Shown in pieces: positions 11,251 through 23,976 of a stretch of 64,000 bases of DNA (the first letter of the stretch is position 1; each line of letters opens with the position of its first letter). The notes beneath the pieces were generated by a model. That model was not told where the DNA came from, did no database searches, and worked only from the letters and a program-made list of their open reading frames with translations. The position numbers and the translations under genes are program-made. The stretch lies in assembly GCA_029379385.1 (NCBI GenBank), contig CM055618.1:4474134-4538133 (forward strand), written 5' to 3'. This stretch comes from Quillaja saponaria. Taxonomy: Eukaryota; Streptophyta; Magnoliopsida; Fabales; Quillajaceae.

Positions 11251-13241
11251 TATTACACCCCACAAGGAGGCATGATTGGCCAGAAGAATGGGTAACCAAA
11301 CCTTTGTAACCTTGACTTAAAAATCAAGAAACAAATACATACAATTTACTAAAATGTAGCTTATGGTCTTGAAATGTTGTCTGTAAAAATTCATAGTTTG
11401 GTTCCAAGTATGTTTGTGAGTTAGAGCAGTTAGACTTCGGCTAGGTCATTTAGGATTTTTAGTGCCTGTTTTTGGTCTGTGTAAGAAATTGAGCGAGTTC
11501 AATACTGATTTTTGGAAAAGTTTCTAGATATACTTATTTTATTTATAAACCCAACAAATAGAATTGGATTTCGTTTTTCCTAGAGAAAGTTATGTTCAAT
11601 TAACTAAGGTAAGGTCAAAGCTGTCAAAATCTTACGTTTTGTAGAATTTGACGCAACTTCAAAGAATAAACTGTATTGATATACAAATCCAAAAATTACA
11701 TATGATATACTATTATAAAGCTACATGTGTCTAGTATTTTATAAATTTTACGAAAATGGATTTGGAATTTCCTAGAGAAAGATATGACCATTAAAGTGGA
11801 CATTGGTCCAAACCTAGGGTTTGGACAGTTTTAACATCTCTAACTCATTAAGTGCTTTCCATCTTTTCTAATGGTTTTTTTCTACCCTATGCATTGTCAA
11901 GACATTTAAAATGTCTCTTCATTATTAACCTTATCACATAAAGTATAATTCAAACTACTTGACATGTAATAGCTTAATAGAAAACTTTCATAAAGAAACC
12001 TATACAAGTTGAGATAGAAGCTTAGTAATTAAAAGATTATAACAATCACGTTTATGAACTAAGTATTATTTGGAAATATGAATTTCAGTTCCAGATTCTA
12101 ATGTGGACCTGATAAGATGCGTGGAATCAAGTGTGAGTGACGAATGGAATCTATTACGGGTGAGTGGTTAATTGTTACCTTTAGGGGCTAGATTAGTATG
12201 TGTAATTATATGTTTATTTGAATATACGTGATATATGGAAAATAGTAATTTATTTGAATTATGTTTGTTTGATATTGATTGATTTGTTTAACATTGGTTG
12301 TGGTTAATAAAAGCCAACAAAGTGAGATTTTTATGAAAAGTGATTTTTATCTTTGAAATTAAAAATCCAGGTGCACCTAGGATGTTTTGAATTAAAATCA
12401 TAAGGAAAATTTTGATTCTGATAAATGTTTTTTTCTTTATTGAGTGCTCAGCCCCAATGGGATGGATTGTGTTAGGAGATCAATTTGTTGTGCCGGCACG
12501 TAAATGCCCGGTAGGGGGTGATAATGTTGTGCGGGGCTAGATCACTCATTGGCCCTTTGATTGCTTTGCGTGATATTGTTGCTCTGATTTAAGTTGTGAT
12601 CCCATGTTTCATATAAATTATGAATTTGTGCAATTTACCATGTGTATCATGTGAAATGTTATATGAACAATATTACATGATGTTACTATCTATGTGTTAC
12701 ACACTTGTATTGTGTGATGCTAGTACCCTTTGGGTACAATTTTCTACTCACGGAATCCATAGAACTCATCCCTCTGGTGGATATTTTTTTTTAATGACAG
12801 GAGTTCGGTGTATGGTGTCGTTGAGCTTATGATTTGCCAAATGAGTGTGGCACGATATTTTCAGGATCTAAGACTTGCAGTTAAGGATAGAAGTTTGCAG
12901 TCACATTAGAACTATGGGTGTCAAATTTGGTATAATGTGATATTCTAGTATTTGTCTTATTTAAGATGTGAACGGTTCTGAGCTTCTTATTGTCTTTGTG
13001 TTGTGTTGCGTAAAAACTAAAAAGTCTACAGGATTGTATTTTAAGGCATGTTGCCTAGTGCAAGGAACTTCTGCCGATTTGTTTCAATCAATAACCTTTG
13101 AATGTTAACTTTTGTGTTTATAGATTCTTGATTTTTTATTCATTGGTTGGTCAAGAGTTGTGGTCATTTCTTTATTTGAGTCAGGGCTACGGAGGTTTGG
13201 TTACCATTCTTTCAGCCTATGCCTCCATGAGAGGTGTGACA
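11251..13241 (+). repeat. Probable solo LTR, TGTTAYAACCC/GTGACA gypsy family
   Basis: The 3' two-thirds is clearly related to the solo LTR at 28344-31326: shared phrases include 'cttggttccaagtatg' / 'tttggttccaagtatg', 'caggtgcacctaggat' and the 'gttgtgcggggctag' block. It ends GGTGTGACA at 13241, like the GATGTGACA end of the other copy. The start is placed at 'tattacacccc', which looks like a decayed TGTTACACCCC. The flanks (caacc and aatcc) share only three of five bases, so a target duplication is not demonstrated. No coding region is seen; short open frames at 12.6 and 13.1 kb are chance. Confidence 0.6.
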
Positions 13242-13599
13242 AATCCAACACTAGAATCAATTCATTCCCTTTTTGCATAGTTAGTTAATTATATATATGA
13301 GTCCAAAAATTATCTCAGTAGGCTTTGCTTTTTATAACAAATTAGGCTATGAAAGCCACGCCTTTTGACTTGGAGTTTCATGGAAGCTTTTCTTCTTTGA
13401 GCTTTCTTATTCCAATCTTTGTTGCTGAGTTTTGATTTTTGAGTCAAAGAAGCATAATGGGCAAGATCATCACAAACTAACGGCGACAATGAGGTTGTTT
13501 CACCAATGCTGTCTTTTTCTTTTTATTTCTTTTTCTATGATTTCAAGGCTTTAACTTTTGTTAGGGTTCTGGGAAAAATTAAGAAAACAGGAATTAGAT

Positions 13600-15060
13600 T
13601 GGGAGATTTGATTTTCTTGGTGGGGCTTGTTTATCTGCTGAGTACTATTTATTATCACACTGTAGGAAATGAGCTAAACTTAAGCAAGTCAAATAATGTT
13701 GTGCAAGAATTAAGAAATCAAACGCAAGCAACTTATCTATGTTAGGGAGTTAGGAGTTTGATTAAAATAGTGAAGTGGTTATGAATTGTGTTTAATTGGA
13801 AAGGTAATTTGTGGAGTTGTACTAGGTTGGTATGAATATTGTTTAATTATAGCTTTGATAAATATTAAGAGTTAGTTTAATTTAAATACAAATTAGAATA
13901 TGATGAAACTAGTTGTAATAGAATGAGTTAAATTTGGCATGTTCAAACTTTTATGATTAAGGATTATTTGGATAAGAATTGTAAGTTTAGAATATATACG
14001 TATTGAAAGGTTATTTAGTTGCTTGAATACAAGGAAGCCTGGAGGATGATACATGAATGAGAACATGATAGATAGAAATAAGTGAAAAATGAACTAATTA
14101 TAACTTTATGAGTAAAACTTGGTAGATTTAATTCTTGGTTGTTAATTGTTATTGGAATTTGATAAAAAAAAGTTCATAATCAGGAGTAGATAATGATTGG
14201 TTAATGAAGCTGAGTTATGGGTATGAATAAAGGACTGTCAATTATGGGTAAAGTTTTGGAAAATGAGAGTTAAAAGGTTTTTGAAGGATGCAGGTGATTT
14301 TGTGGGTTAGAGAAATCTTGTATTTTGAGTGTTTTCGAGATTGAATTAAATTAGAGTTCTAAAGAGAAAATGTAGCTTAATCTTGAGATAATGTCTGGAA
14401 AATTTTATAACCTAGTTCCAATTATAGTTATAGTTAGAGCTATTGGACTGTAGCTAGGTCCATGCAGGATTTTTAGTGAGCTTCAACCAGTCTAGGAGAA
14501 TTTGTCAAGGGTTGTGGTTGGAATTAGCTTAGGACTCTTAATAAAAGTTGTTCCTAACATACTAAAGAGTAAATCTTGAGTGGTGCAGGTCTTAATTCCT
14601 TGTTGTGTATATTTTAGAGGTATTGGAAGTCATGGATGTGATTTTTGGGTCTTGACTGTACCTATTTTGAAGAAATTGATATAAAAGATGATTTAGGAGT
14701 AGAGTGCTCAAGATGAAATGTTTCTAACTCCTTGTTAAGCTAGATTGAAAAGTTTAGTAATTTAATTCTTGAGTATGAAGTTTTTATAAGCCTTGGAGTT
14801 CGATATTGACAACCAAGAATTATGTAGCACTCTGTTTTTGTTCATGTGAGTGAATCATATGCACTTTTTCTCTAAAATGATTTTCACTTCCATAATTGAA
14901 ATTCAGGTGCACTAGGATATTCTGATTCTAATAAATGTTTTAAAAGAATCGAGTGCTTAGCCTCGGTGGGATGGCTTATGTACGGAGATTAACTTGTTAT
15001 ACAGGCACATAATAGGTAAATGCTTTTAGCAATTTTTGTAATGTGATAAATCATTCAGCT
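13600..15060 (+). repeat. Diverged, truncated LTR of the same gypsy family
   Basis: From about 14.1 to 15.05 kb the order of blocks follows the solo LTR at 29.3-30.7 kb: 'gggtatgaataaagga', then a 'gatgcaggtgattttgtgg' block, the 'ttccaattatag...ttagagctattggactg' block and the 'caggtgcactaggata' to 'cctcggtgggatgg' region. It is more diverged than the 11.25-13.24 kb copy and lacks a recognisable GTGACA end. The left limit is uncertain. Confidence 0.5.
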
Positions 15061-16496
15061 TTGTATAAATTGAAAATGATGTGATGCAAGAAGTTATGCC
15101 TAACTGATCTTAATGTGAAACTGTGCGGTTAGGAAATCATTCCTGGAAGTGTGTTATGAATACTTTGATAATTAATATGCTTATGTGGTAACTCTTGAGT
15201 ATGGTAGAGAAGTATCATTTGAAAGGAGTGTACATGTTACTTGATAGAAATATCTTAATATAAATAAATTAAACTTATTACAAGTCATTCATGAAGATTT
15301 AGGTATTAAAAAGAAAGATTCATGACTGAAGTTATTAAATTAAGTATTAGGATTTGCATGTAATTGAATTATTTCTTGACAACATGTTTAGTGTATAACC
15401 AACATAAATTTGAGGAAATAACAAAAAGAGGGTTATCTAGGAAACAAAGTTTTAAAAGTAAACAAATTATAATGGGTAAAAAACACAAATTTTTACCAAG
15501 ATTTGTACATAATAGATGATAATAAGGAACATGAATAGGAAATTAGAAGTTTCTTTAATCAATATGCCATATCACTTTAAATTTAGGAATACAAATGAGT
15601 TAGATTTAAAATCATTTCAGAAAGAATTCTTTTAAAGAATTAGTTGTAATTACAAAATAATTTAATGGATATGTTACTCAGAATAGTGTTTAATTAGGGA
15701 CAATGATTTAAATGAGTAAATCATAGTTCCCAGAATCAAACTGAACTTTATAAGAACTACAAATAAATTACTATTCTAAATTTGAACTTGTGTAAATCAA
15801 TTATAAGTATTAATTTTTTGCTTGAAAAAGAAAATCCTTAAATTTATAAATCAATGAAGTTTTGGATGTGTTTAAATTGAAGAATAATCTTAGGTAAGCG
15901 TCAAACTTAGAATCTAAATTATGGAAAAAAGTTTTAAATTTGAATTTTTCTAAATATGCATAAAGTTTGTAATTTGTACTCACATGATTCATACTTGCAG
16001 TTAAAAAATAAATAAAATGTGTATAAAGGTACTAGACCTAGAAAGACAAAAATAAAATCACTACATCCTTCTACTTTTTAGGTCCACCTAACAATATTTT
16101 GTAGTGCACATAACAATACCCTAAGTTATTTTACATATTTATTCAGATTCTAGACTATTACTTAGTAAAATCACTAATATGATACGATTTGGACAAATAA
16201 GATGGGAATGTTGCAAGTATGTTATGATGACTTAAAATGAATCTAGCAAGTTAAGAATTTGGTTTCATGAGAAAGGGGTAAGAGTCAAATAAAGGAAAGG
16301 ATGCTTAATTGTTTATGAATTCAAGCCTTGAGTTAACATGTATAAATGTAGTACTATCAAGACATAATAATTTGGTTTTATGACTCTTAAGCTCAAACAT
16401 GTTAGATCATGAAATACTTAATGAAAGCAAATCACTCCTATTAAGATTTATTGTTTATAAATGAAGTATAAACCTAGCATGTGGTAGAAACTAAAT
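15061..16496. other. AT-rich sequence without recognisable features
   Basis: About 1.4 kb of AT-rich DNA with only short chance open frames (for example a minus-strand frame of 60 codons at 15810-15992 rich in Lys, Phe and Asn). It is the left flank of pararetrovirus copy A. I see no gene or repeat. Confidence 0.5.
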
Positions 16497-16654
16497 TAAT
16501 GATGTGTCACGAACTGGAATTCAAGCATGTCAGGGAATTCTAGAGAACCACTTGCTAAAAACAATTAAGAGGAAGGGAATGCTATTTAATTACTAAAATG
16601 TCAGAAAGAATTAAGAACTAAAAATAACTTGTTTAGTGTTTACAACAAAATTGA
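16497..16654 (+). repeat. 158-bp flanking direct repeat, left copy
   Basis: This segment is repeated at 23977-24134 with 6 differences in 158 positions and no indels. It sits immediately outside the viral terminal repeat on the left; the other copy sits immediately outside on the right. The order is flank-virus-flank, so it is host target sequence duplicated around copy A. It is not present in copies B, C or D. Confidence 0.9.
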
Positions 16655-16688
16655 TTATCCTTATCTTAAGAACTGTATTGTTAAAGTC

Positions 16689-16696
16689 TATTTAAA
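16689..16696 (+). promoter_or_regulatory. Viral promoter TATA box (copy A, left)
   Basis: TATTTAAA sits 207 bases before an AATAAA signal, the arrangement of pararetroviral promoters in which the transcript start lies upstream of the poly(A) signal so that genomic RNA is terminally redundant. The motif recurs at the same place at 23611, 37081 (minus) and 51137. Confidence 0.65.
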
Positions 16697-16895
16697 GGCC
16701 TTTGCCCTCAGTTGTTAAGTAAGTTTGGAAGAATATTAGAAGTTTGAAAAATAACATGTGTTTTGTAAAATACAAGTGAGAATTTCAAGTTTGTAATAGT
16801 GGGCTTGTACTTGTTGTACCTGTAGCTGTTATTGTAAATTTGCTGGTGTCAAATAGTACCTGTGAACGTGTTTTGTAATTGTGCCTTGAACTTAT

Positions 16896-16901
16896 AATAA
16901 A
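16896..16901 (+). terminator. Poly(A) signal AATAAA (copy A, left)
   Basis: AATAAA in the context 'cttataataaagaat', conserved at 23824, in copy B (36929-36934, minus) and in copy C (51339). Spacing to the TATA box is conserved. Confidence 0.65.
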
Positions 16902-17064
16902 GAATCTATTCTTCTTATTAATGTAAGTTTCCTTATACTCTTCTTTTATATTTTTATGATTAATCTGGGCTGCTGAATCTTATTGCAGCTGTTTGCATGT
17001 GTTCTGTGTGATAGTCTGCTTTTTATCTTTAGTGTTTCCTTCTATATGCATTAGCTTCCCCTTA

Positions 17065-17076
17065 TGGTATCAGAGC
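17065..17076 (+). promoter_or_regulatory. Primer-binding site for initiator tRNA-Met (copy A)
   Basis: TGGTATCAGAGC is the complement of the 3' end of plant initiator tRNA-Met, the primer for minus-strand synthesis in all Caulimoviridae. It lies 201 bases before the ORF1 ATG. The same 12-mer is perfect in the 5' leader of copy B and has one mismatch in copy C. Confidence 0.92.
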
Positions 17077-17265
17077 CAGTAACCTTAAAGGTTGGTAGAG
17101 TGTGAAGAATAGTCTTAAACTATATATTCATTAATCTTCAAAGTTGAGGAATTAAACCCAGGAAACGAAGTCGAGGGCATCTGATAACCTGTGTAGTCCG
17201 TTGAGTGAAGGACGTTGAGGGTTAAGTAAGTCCTTGACAGTTTGCCCCTTTGACTCGAAGAGTAA

Positions 17266-20200
17266 ATGGCTGGTATTTTAAGAAGATTTTCAAACTCTGT
17301 TAGTTCTTCTGGTTCTAGTTCTGATAATCTGTCTAGAAATAATAAAGAAGTTATTCTAGTAGAAAATATAGAAAAAGAACTTCAAAACTAGAATCTTCCT
17401 CAAACTTCTGATAAACAAATTTATAGGAAAGGTAGTTTTAGTCTAAAACAAGACTATATAATTAAAACTATGGAAGAGGCAATTCCCTTATAGGAAGGTC
17501 GAGATACATTCAAAACTCTTCCCTTCTAAATTAATAGAAGAACATAAAAAGAAATTTAAATATCTTCATATAGGAATGGTTCAAGTGGCATTAAAACCTT
17601 TAACAAGATTTGGACTAAATATTTTTGCCCTTATATGTGCTAGGGACACCAGACATAATAAGTTTTCAGACTCCTTATTAGGGTGCATAGAATCAAGTCT
17701 TTGTGATGGTCCTAACTTCTTTAGTTGCTCTCCTAATTTTTCAATATCCTTAACTGATCAGAACATAATGAATGCATTAACTTTAAATATTCAGTCTCAT
17801 GGTTTTGACATGTTACCAGGATCTGAAAATGTAGTCCTAATATATAAGATTTATTATAAGGTAATGAACACTATGGCTCCTAATGCTAAGATTGAGTCGA
17901 AAAAAGGTGAAACCACACTTTTTATAGCTAATCCAGCTAAGACAAATATGGTGGTGCCTAAGACAATCACTTGGGATCAAGTAAATCTTTCTGAAACTTG
18001 GAAAATTGACCAAGGAATTCCTCCTAAGAAAATAGAGTCTAGAGGCCTAGAATCAATAATTGAATATACTTAGGGGGATGTAGAGATAAAATTCTCTTCA
18101 AACAGAAAGATTATACTTAATCTAGAAGAATCTTCTAGAAGGAGGTCTACTTCTTCGATTCCTACCACTGAAGCTGAAAGAAGACAGGCAATTGAGGGAA
18201 TTATGAAATTCCCCTCAATACCAAGTAGAAACACCTTCAGAGTTAGGGTTAAAATCACCCTCAAAAGATAATTCTCCAACACCCTCTGAAATGGGATACA
18301 TCGTATGCATGTTAGCCTCTACAGAGTCGTTTCACGCATTTACCATTAAACATAAATGGTTTTATACAACTTTTAATGAAAAAGAAAGAGATTATTGGAT
18401 CTCTATGCATAAGCAGTATATGGAAAAATATCATAAAAAGCCAGCCTTCTTTAAGTGGCTTAAACGAGCCTTTAGGTTCCACAAAAAAGATTGGCCTAAT
18501 TTTGAGGATCCTAAGTTCGTTAATGTTTTAGAAACTGCTTATCAAAACTTTTTCACCAGGAAAGGAAAGAATATAACAACAGTTCATCCTCCAGAGTTAT
18601 AACTTTCAGTTAAAAATTTATAGGTGAAATAATAGCTAATCCTTACTCAGCTATACCAAAAGAAGCATCCACATCAGGTGCCTTGGTTGAAATATCCAAC
18701 TAAAACAATTATACAAATTTATTTGGTCAATCCTCAGGAAAACAGTCCTCAAGGATAGAAAATTTTCTTATTCAGGAAAGTCTTCCCAACAAATAATTCC
18801 TCAGACTTCAGGATCTTTTAGTAAAGAACTTGCTATGATAGATCCTATCATGATGAAGCCTCCACCAGAAGTCAATCTAAAATTCAGAAAAGAATCTAGA
18901 ATTAATGATAAAAATTTTGTAGATGAATTAGTCAACATGATACAAAATCTGAACATATTTGAAAAGAAAAGTGTCAACATGCTGAGTCAAAATCAAGAAA
19001 AGTCAGCAATAAAAGACTCACATCTAGAAGTTAATAAACTTCATTGGAATAAGACAACTCCAACTACCCCATCTAAGATGTATTACCTAAGACGCTCACC
19101 ATTAGATCTTCAGTACGAAGATAATGCTATTCAAGATAGGGTTTAGTTTGATGGTAAGACCATAGTAGAATGGAATATTGATGGACTAGCAGAATACCAA
19201 ATCCTCCAAACAACTAAACACATGTAGGTCCAATGGTAACACTAATAGGGAAATAGCCTTAGCCATAATTAGTGGGTTTACATGACAGCTATTAGGATGG
19301 TGGGATTTCCACCTTTCAGATATCTTTAAACAAGAGATCTTAAATTCTGTAAAACAAGAAAATGGAAATTTGATAACTGACATAGTTAATACTTTGATCA
19401 ACACTATTATAAACCACTTTGTAGGAGCTAATATGCTCAGGTCAGATACATCACATGAACAACTGATTAATCTTAGGTGTCCAGATCTATCTCACTTCCA
19501 GTGGTATAAAGATGTCTTCTTATCTAGAGTTTATCAGAGACTAGATCTCCAAGCTGACTTTTGGAGAGAAAAGTTCTTAGCAGGTTTCCCAACTCTGTTT
19601 GCTGATAAAATAAGAAATAAACTTAAAGATTAACATGGTGGTAATATACCATATAGCAGCTATACTTATGGAGAGTTAGCTTCAGAAGTAGTGTCAGAAG
19701 GAATATCATTATGTAATGATATTAGGTTAAAACGACAAATTGACAAAGAGAAATTAAGTGGGAAAAGGGCTTTAGTAAATTTTTGTGAACAATTTGGATA
19801 TTCCCATAAGCAGTCAATTTAAGCAGTCTAAAAAGATTCATAAATTTCAAAAGAAATTCTCTAATAAACCTTACAAGAGAAAACAATATAAAAAGATTGA
19901 AAAGACAAAGACTGGTTATTATGAATCCATCAAGAAACCCTTAGTTAAGGAAACTAATTATAAAAAGGTTCCTATATGTTATAAGTGTGGAAAACAAGGA
20001 CACTTCCAAAATAAGTGCAGGGTTAAAAAGAAAATAAATGCACTACAGATTGATGAAGGCTTACAAAAATCCTTATGTCAAATCTTATTAGAAGACTCTG
20101 ATGAAGAAAAGGAACAATTGAATGCTTTTATAATAGAACAGTATAAGTCAAATTCGAGTTTAGAAGAGTCAGAAAATGAAGATAACTCTGAGTCGGAACA

Positions 20201-22663
20201 ATCTGAAAATTCAAGATGTTGTTATGATAATGATTGTGATTATCCTAAAAACCATAAGATTAAACAACCTTAGTATAAATGTTTTGTCTAAAGAAAAAAG
20301 TCTAATTATAGACTTAATTGATAAAATTGCAGACCCTGAAGAAAGAAGAATACACTTGGAAAACTATATTCAAATGACTAACAAGGGTAAAAGTTTAGTA
20401 ATAAAAAGAAGTATAAAAGATGATTCTTATTTTTTAAAAAATATTATTGAAAGAGTAAAAACTATTAACTCTTTGTCAAAAGAACCAACTATTGCTGATT
20501 TAAAATCAGAAATTAATGAAATCAAAGAAGAAGTAAAAACTCTAAAATAGAGAGTCTTCACTCTAGAAGAATCGGATGAAGACCAATTCCAAGATATTTT
20601 ATGGGAATCATCAAAAGAAACAAAAAATCTAGAACCTAAAAACAAAAGGAAAAAGTATAATAATACAAGAACCCGAGGAAGGAACTATAAACATCCTTAA
20701 TGATCTAGAATGATGGATTTGTGATGTAGATTTAGTTATAGCACAAAAATGGTTTACTAAAATAACCATAGTTATGTATAATAAATTTAGTTTTCATTAT
20801 GTTGCCTTAATAGACTCAGAGCAGATTTGAATTGCATTAATGAAGGATTAGTCTCATCCAAGTATTTTCAAAAAACTACACAAATACTCCATGCTACGGA
20901 TGAAAATCGTCTTATTATAGACTACAAATTGTCTAATACTACAATCTGCAACAATAAGGTTTGTTTTCCTATACCCTTTGTTCTAGTTAAAGGCTTAGCC
21001 CAGGGAGTAATCATAGGAAATCATTTTCTACACATGTTATTCCCTATTTCTAAGATAGATGGATCAGGGGTAAAAACTACAATAAAGGGTAGACAAATTA
21101 AATTTGAATTTGTTGAAGAACGACGAATGCATGAAATCAATCTTATGAGAGATACTATTAAAAGAAAAGAAAATTTTCTTTTGTCTCTAAAAGAAAAAAT
21201 AGAATATAAGAGAATTGAACAACAATTGAGATCACCAAAGCTTCAAGATGAAATCAATAGATTTCAACATAAAATTGAACAAACTATATGTGCTGAGATT
21301 TCTAATGCCTTTTGGAATATAAAACAGCATATTATAGAATTGCCTTATGAACCAGATTTCTCAGAAAAACAAATAAATACCTACTAAGGCTAGACCAATA
21401 GCTATGGGTCCTAGACACTTAGAAATCTGTAAGGCATGAAGAATTACTAAAAAAGGGGATTAATTAGAAAAAGTTATAGTCTCCGGAGTTGTCTAGCATT
21501 TTACGTAGAAAATGCAGCCGAATTAGAAAGAGGAGTCCTGAGGCTAGTAATTAATTACAAACCTCTGGATAAAGCTTTAAGATGGATCAGGTATCCAATC
21601 CCTAATAAAAAGGATTTGTTAAAAAGACTTTATGATGCCAAAATATTTTCCAAATTCGATATGAAATCAGGATATTGGCAAATTCAAATAGCTGAACAAG
21701 ATAAGTACAAAACTGCCTTTACTGTACCTTTTGGGCATTATGAATGAAATGTTATGCCATTTGGATTAAAAAATGCTGCATCTGAATTTCAAAATATTAT
21801 GAATGATATTTTTAATTCTTATCATGAATTTATAATTGTTTATATTGATGACGTTTTAGTTTTTTCCTCTTCAATTGAGAAACATTTTAAACATCTCAAT
21901 ATATTCTTGAATACTATCATGAAGGCGGGATTAGCAGTTTCTGCAAAAAAGGTAAAAATATTTCAAACTGCTATTCGCTTTTTAGGACACAATATTCATA
22001 AAGGTTCTATTATACCTATTGATAGAGCCATACAATTTGCTGATAAATTCCCTAGTGAAATAAGGGAAAAACAACAACTGTAGAGATTCTTAGGAAACCT
22101 TAATTATGTAGGTGAATTTTACAAAAACTTAGCCTTAGATTGCAAATTATTATTTGCACGTTTAAAAAAGAATCATCCAGACTGGAACAATGACTTTACA
22201 GAAGCAATTAAGAGGATAAAACAAAGAGTTAAGGAACTCCCATGTCTTTGTATTCCTCATCCGGATGCTTTCAAAATAGTTGAAACAAATGCTTCTTAAA
22301 TAGGATATGGGGGAATTCTTAAACAAAAAATTGTTAATAAAGAGCAACTGGTTAGATTTACTTCAGGAACTTGGAAGGGTGCACAACAAAATTATTCTAC
22401 TATAAACAAAGGAAATATTATCTATAGTTATGTGCATCACTAAGTTTGAATCTGACCTGTTAAATAAAAAATTCTTATTAAGAATAGATTACAACTCTGC
22501 TAAGGATATACTTCTTAAAGATGTTAAAAATATAGCATCTAAACAGATATTTGCTAGATGGCAGGGAATCCTTTCTGTTTTTGAATTTGATATAGAATTT
22601 ATTACAGGAGAATCTAATTTTTTGCCTGATTTCCTAACTAGAGAATTTTTACAGGGATCATAA
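17266..22663 (+). pseudogene. Pararetrovirus ORF1 polyprotein, copy A (MP-CP-AP-RT-RH)
   Basis: ORF1 encodes the viral polyprotein, broken here into many frames. The first ATG (17266) opens a serine/asparagine-rich N-terminus. 17576-18073 is the 30K-type movement protein core (DSLLGCIESSL, then a PNFSISL motif). 18291-19633 is the coat protein (NLRCPDLSHFQWYKDVFLSR). The zinc knuckle CYKCGKQGHFQNKC is at 19977-20018. The protease region is 20740-21200; its active site reads D-S-E through a one-base loss, so the catalytic loop is destroyed. RT spans about 21390-22100 with an intact YIDD (21841-21852). RNase H spans 22230-22663 and ends in TAA. Start chosen as the ATG conserved with copy B (43856). 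Stops within MP, CP, RT and RNase H show it cannot make the full protein. Confidence 0.88.
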
Positions 22664-22676
22664 AGGAAAAGGCGTT

Positions 22677-23327
22677 ATGACCTCTCAAACTAATATTCCT
22701 GCAAAAAGAAACTTTTTCACTCCTAATACTGAGGAGACTGATAAAGATTTCTTATGTGATCAAGCTTATGATTTAGCCCTTCCTTGTAATACCAAGGATT
22801 TCAAATATGAGATAGCCCCTTTTTATAAACAGATAGCACCAATTGAAAAAATGTATGCTAATTTAGCACCATATGAGATAGCCCCTTTTTATCTCAATAA
22901 TCATCTTCCTCTTGAATTGGAACCCAAGAATATTTTATTCTACTTAAATATTCATGTGGACACAAAATCAATTTCTCACAAACCCTGGATTCAAGCAGGG
23001 TCAGAATGGGCTTATTCAAAAATCATCATTTATAAAGTGATGAAGCCAGAAGATTGGGATATGGATTTATACCATCAAAAAAAAATAAAAAAAAATCAAA
23101 GATAGAAGAATATTTTCTCGGCTATATACTTATTTTGATTATATGGCTGCATGGAAAACTTGCTTTTATTTTAAAACAAAGCAAGAAAGCACAACTGGTT
23201 TCTTAGGTTCACTCTTAATGAAGAACCTTCTGAGATGAGTCAAGATGACCCAGCCTACTTCCAAGACTCACAAGACCCTCTAGACGAAGGAGCAGAAGAT
23301 TTTTTGGATGAAGAATCTCATCAATAA
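22677..23327 (+). pseudogene. Pararetrovirus ORF2, copy A, internally deleted
   Basis: ORF2 begins with MTSQTN 13 bases after the ORF1 stop; this start and the preceding 'aaaggaaaaggcgtt' are conserved in copies A, B, C and D. The N-terminal half is open to 23105. About 23228 a deletion of roughly half a kilobase joins the middle to the C-terminal acidic tail; the join lies in a shared 'ttct', so it looks like microhomology end-joining. A 22-bp stretch (22805-22826) is an exact copy of 22871-22892 and replaces the sequence other copies have there. The product is an aromatic-rich protein of unknown function. Compare copy B for the nearly full frame. Confidence 0.8.
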
Positions 23328-23577
23328 TTCTCTTCATAAAGCTAAAGTTTGCTTTCCTAAAAGAAAAAGAGAATCTTCTTTCTTTTCAAAAAGCAAAAGT
23401 CATTTTTTCCAAAAGAAAAAGAATGCTTTCCGTGATTTAATGTCAAATTTCTTAAAAGGAAAGGATTTACTTTATGAAAGTAAAAGATTCCTTTCTATCT
23501 GGCGGATTGACACCACACTATCTAGGACACGTGCCCAAATAGTATGAAGACCCTTATCTAAAGGAATCATCTATGCA

Positions 23578-23976
23578 TATCCTTATCTTAAGGACTGTAT
23601 TGTTAAAGTCTATTTAAGGGCCTTTGCCCTCTGTTGTTGAGCAAGTTTTCATGTTTGGAAGAATATCATAAGTTTGAAAAATAACATTTTTAGAGTGTTT
23701 TGTAAAATACAAGTGAGAATTTCAAGTTTGTAATAGTGGGCTTGTACCTGTAGCTACTATTGTAAAATTGCTGGTGTCAAATAGAACCTGTGAACGTGTT
23801 CTGTACCTGTGCCTTAAACCTATAATAAAGAATTTGTTCATCTTATTAACGTAAGTTTCCTTCTACGCTTCTTTTTTATTTTTATGATTAATCTGGGCTC
23901 TGAATCTTATTGCAATTGTTTTGCATGTGTTATGTGTGATAGTCTGCTTTTTATCTCTAGTGTTTCTTTCTGTGTG
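23578..23976 (+). repeat. Copy A terminal redundancy, right
   Basis: Right partner of 16656-17048, with a TATA box at 23611-23618 and AATAAA at 23824-23829. It contains two short blocks that the left partner lost (for example 'tttcatg' near 23647 and 'tttttagag' near 23690). It ends directly at the second copy of the 158-bp host repeat. Confidence 0.85.

Larger units (their letters stand above)
16656..17048 (+). repeat. Copy A terminal redundancy, left
   Basis: Directly repeated at 23578-23976. It holds the viral TATA box and poly(A) signal and stops 16 bases before the primer-binding site. It looks like an LTR but lacks TG...CA ends, and it arises from integration of an over-length circular genome rather than from retrotransposon-type reverse transcription. 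Confidence 0.85.
16656..23976 (+). mobile_element. Endogenous pararetrovirus copy A (florendovirus-like)
   Basis: A near full-length integrated copy of a Caulimoviridae genome: promoter and poly(A) signal, tRNA-Met primer site, leader, ORF1 (movement protein, coat protein with CCHC knuckle, aspartic protease, RT, RNase H), ORF2, then the promoter and poly(A) region again. The two-ORF plan, with an ORF2 of unknown function after the polyprotein, is that of florendoviruses, known only as genomic fossils of flowering plants. The ends are a ~393-bp redundancy (16656-17048 and 23578-23976) showing that more than one unit length of a circular genome integrated. There is no integrase gene. Stops, frameshifts and a deletion in ORF2 inactivate it. 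Confidence 0.88.

Noticed and set aside
13506..13745. 79-codon plus-strand frame with hydrophobic N-terminus
   Set aside because: Lies at the edge of LTR-like sequence, in T-rich DNA that yields hydrophobic chance frames; no known motif.
15810..15992. 60-codon minus-strand frame rich in Lys and Phe
   Set aside because: Chance frame in AT-rich sequence without any similarity or context.
16656..23976. Copy A as an LTR retrotransposon
   Set aside because: The terminal repeats lack TG...CA ends, there is no integrase, a movement-protein domain is present, and the repeats stop short of the primer site; an over-length circular pararetrovirus explains all of this.
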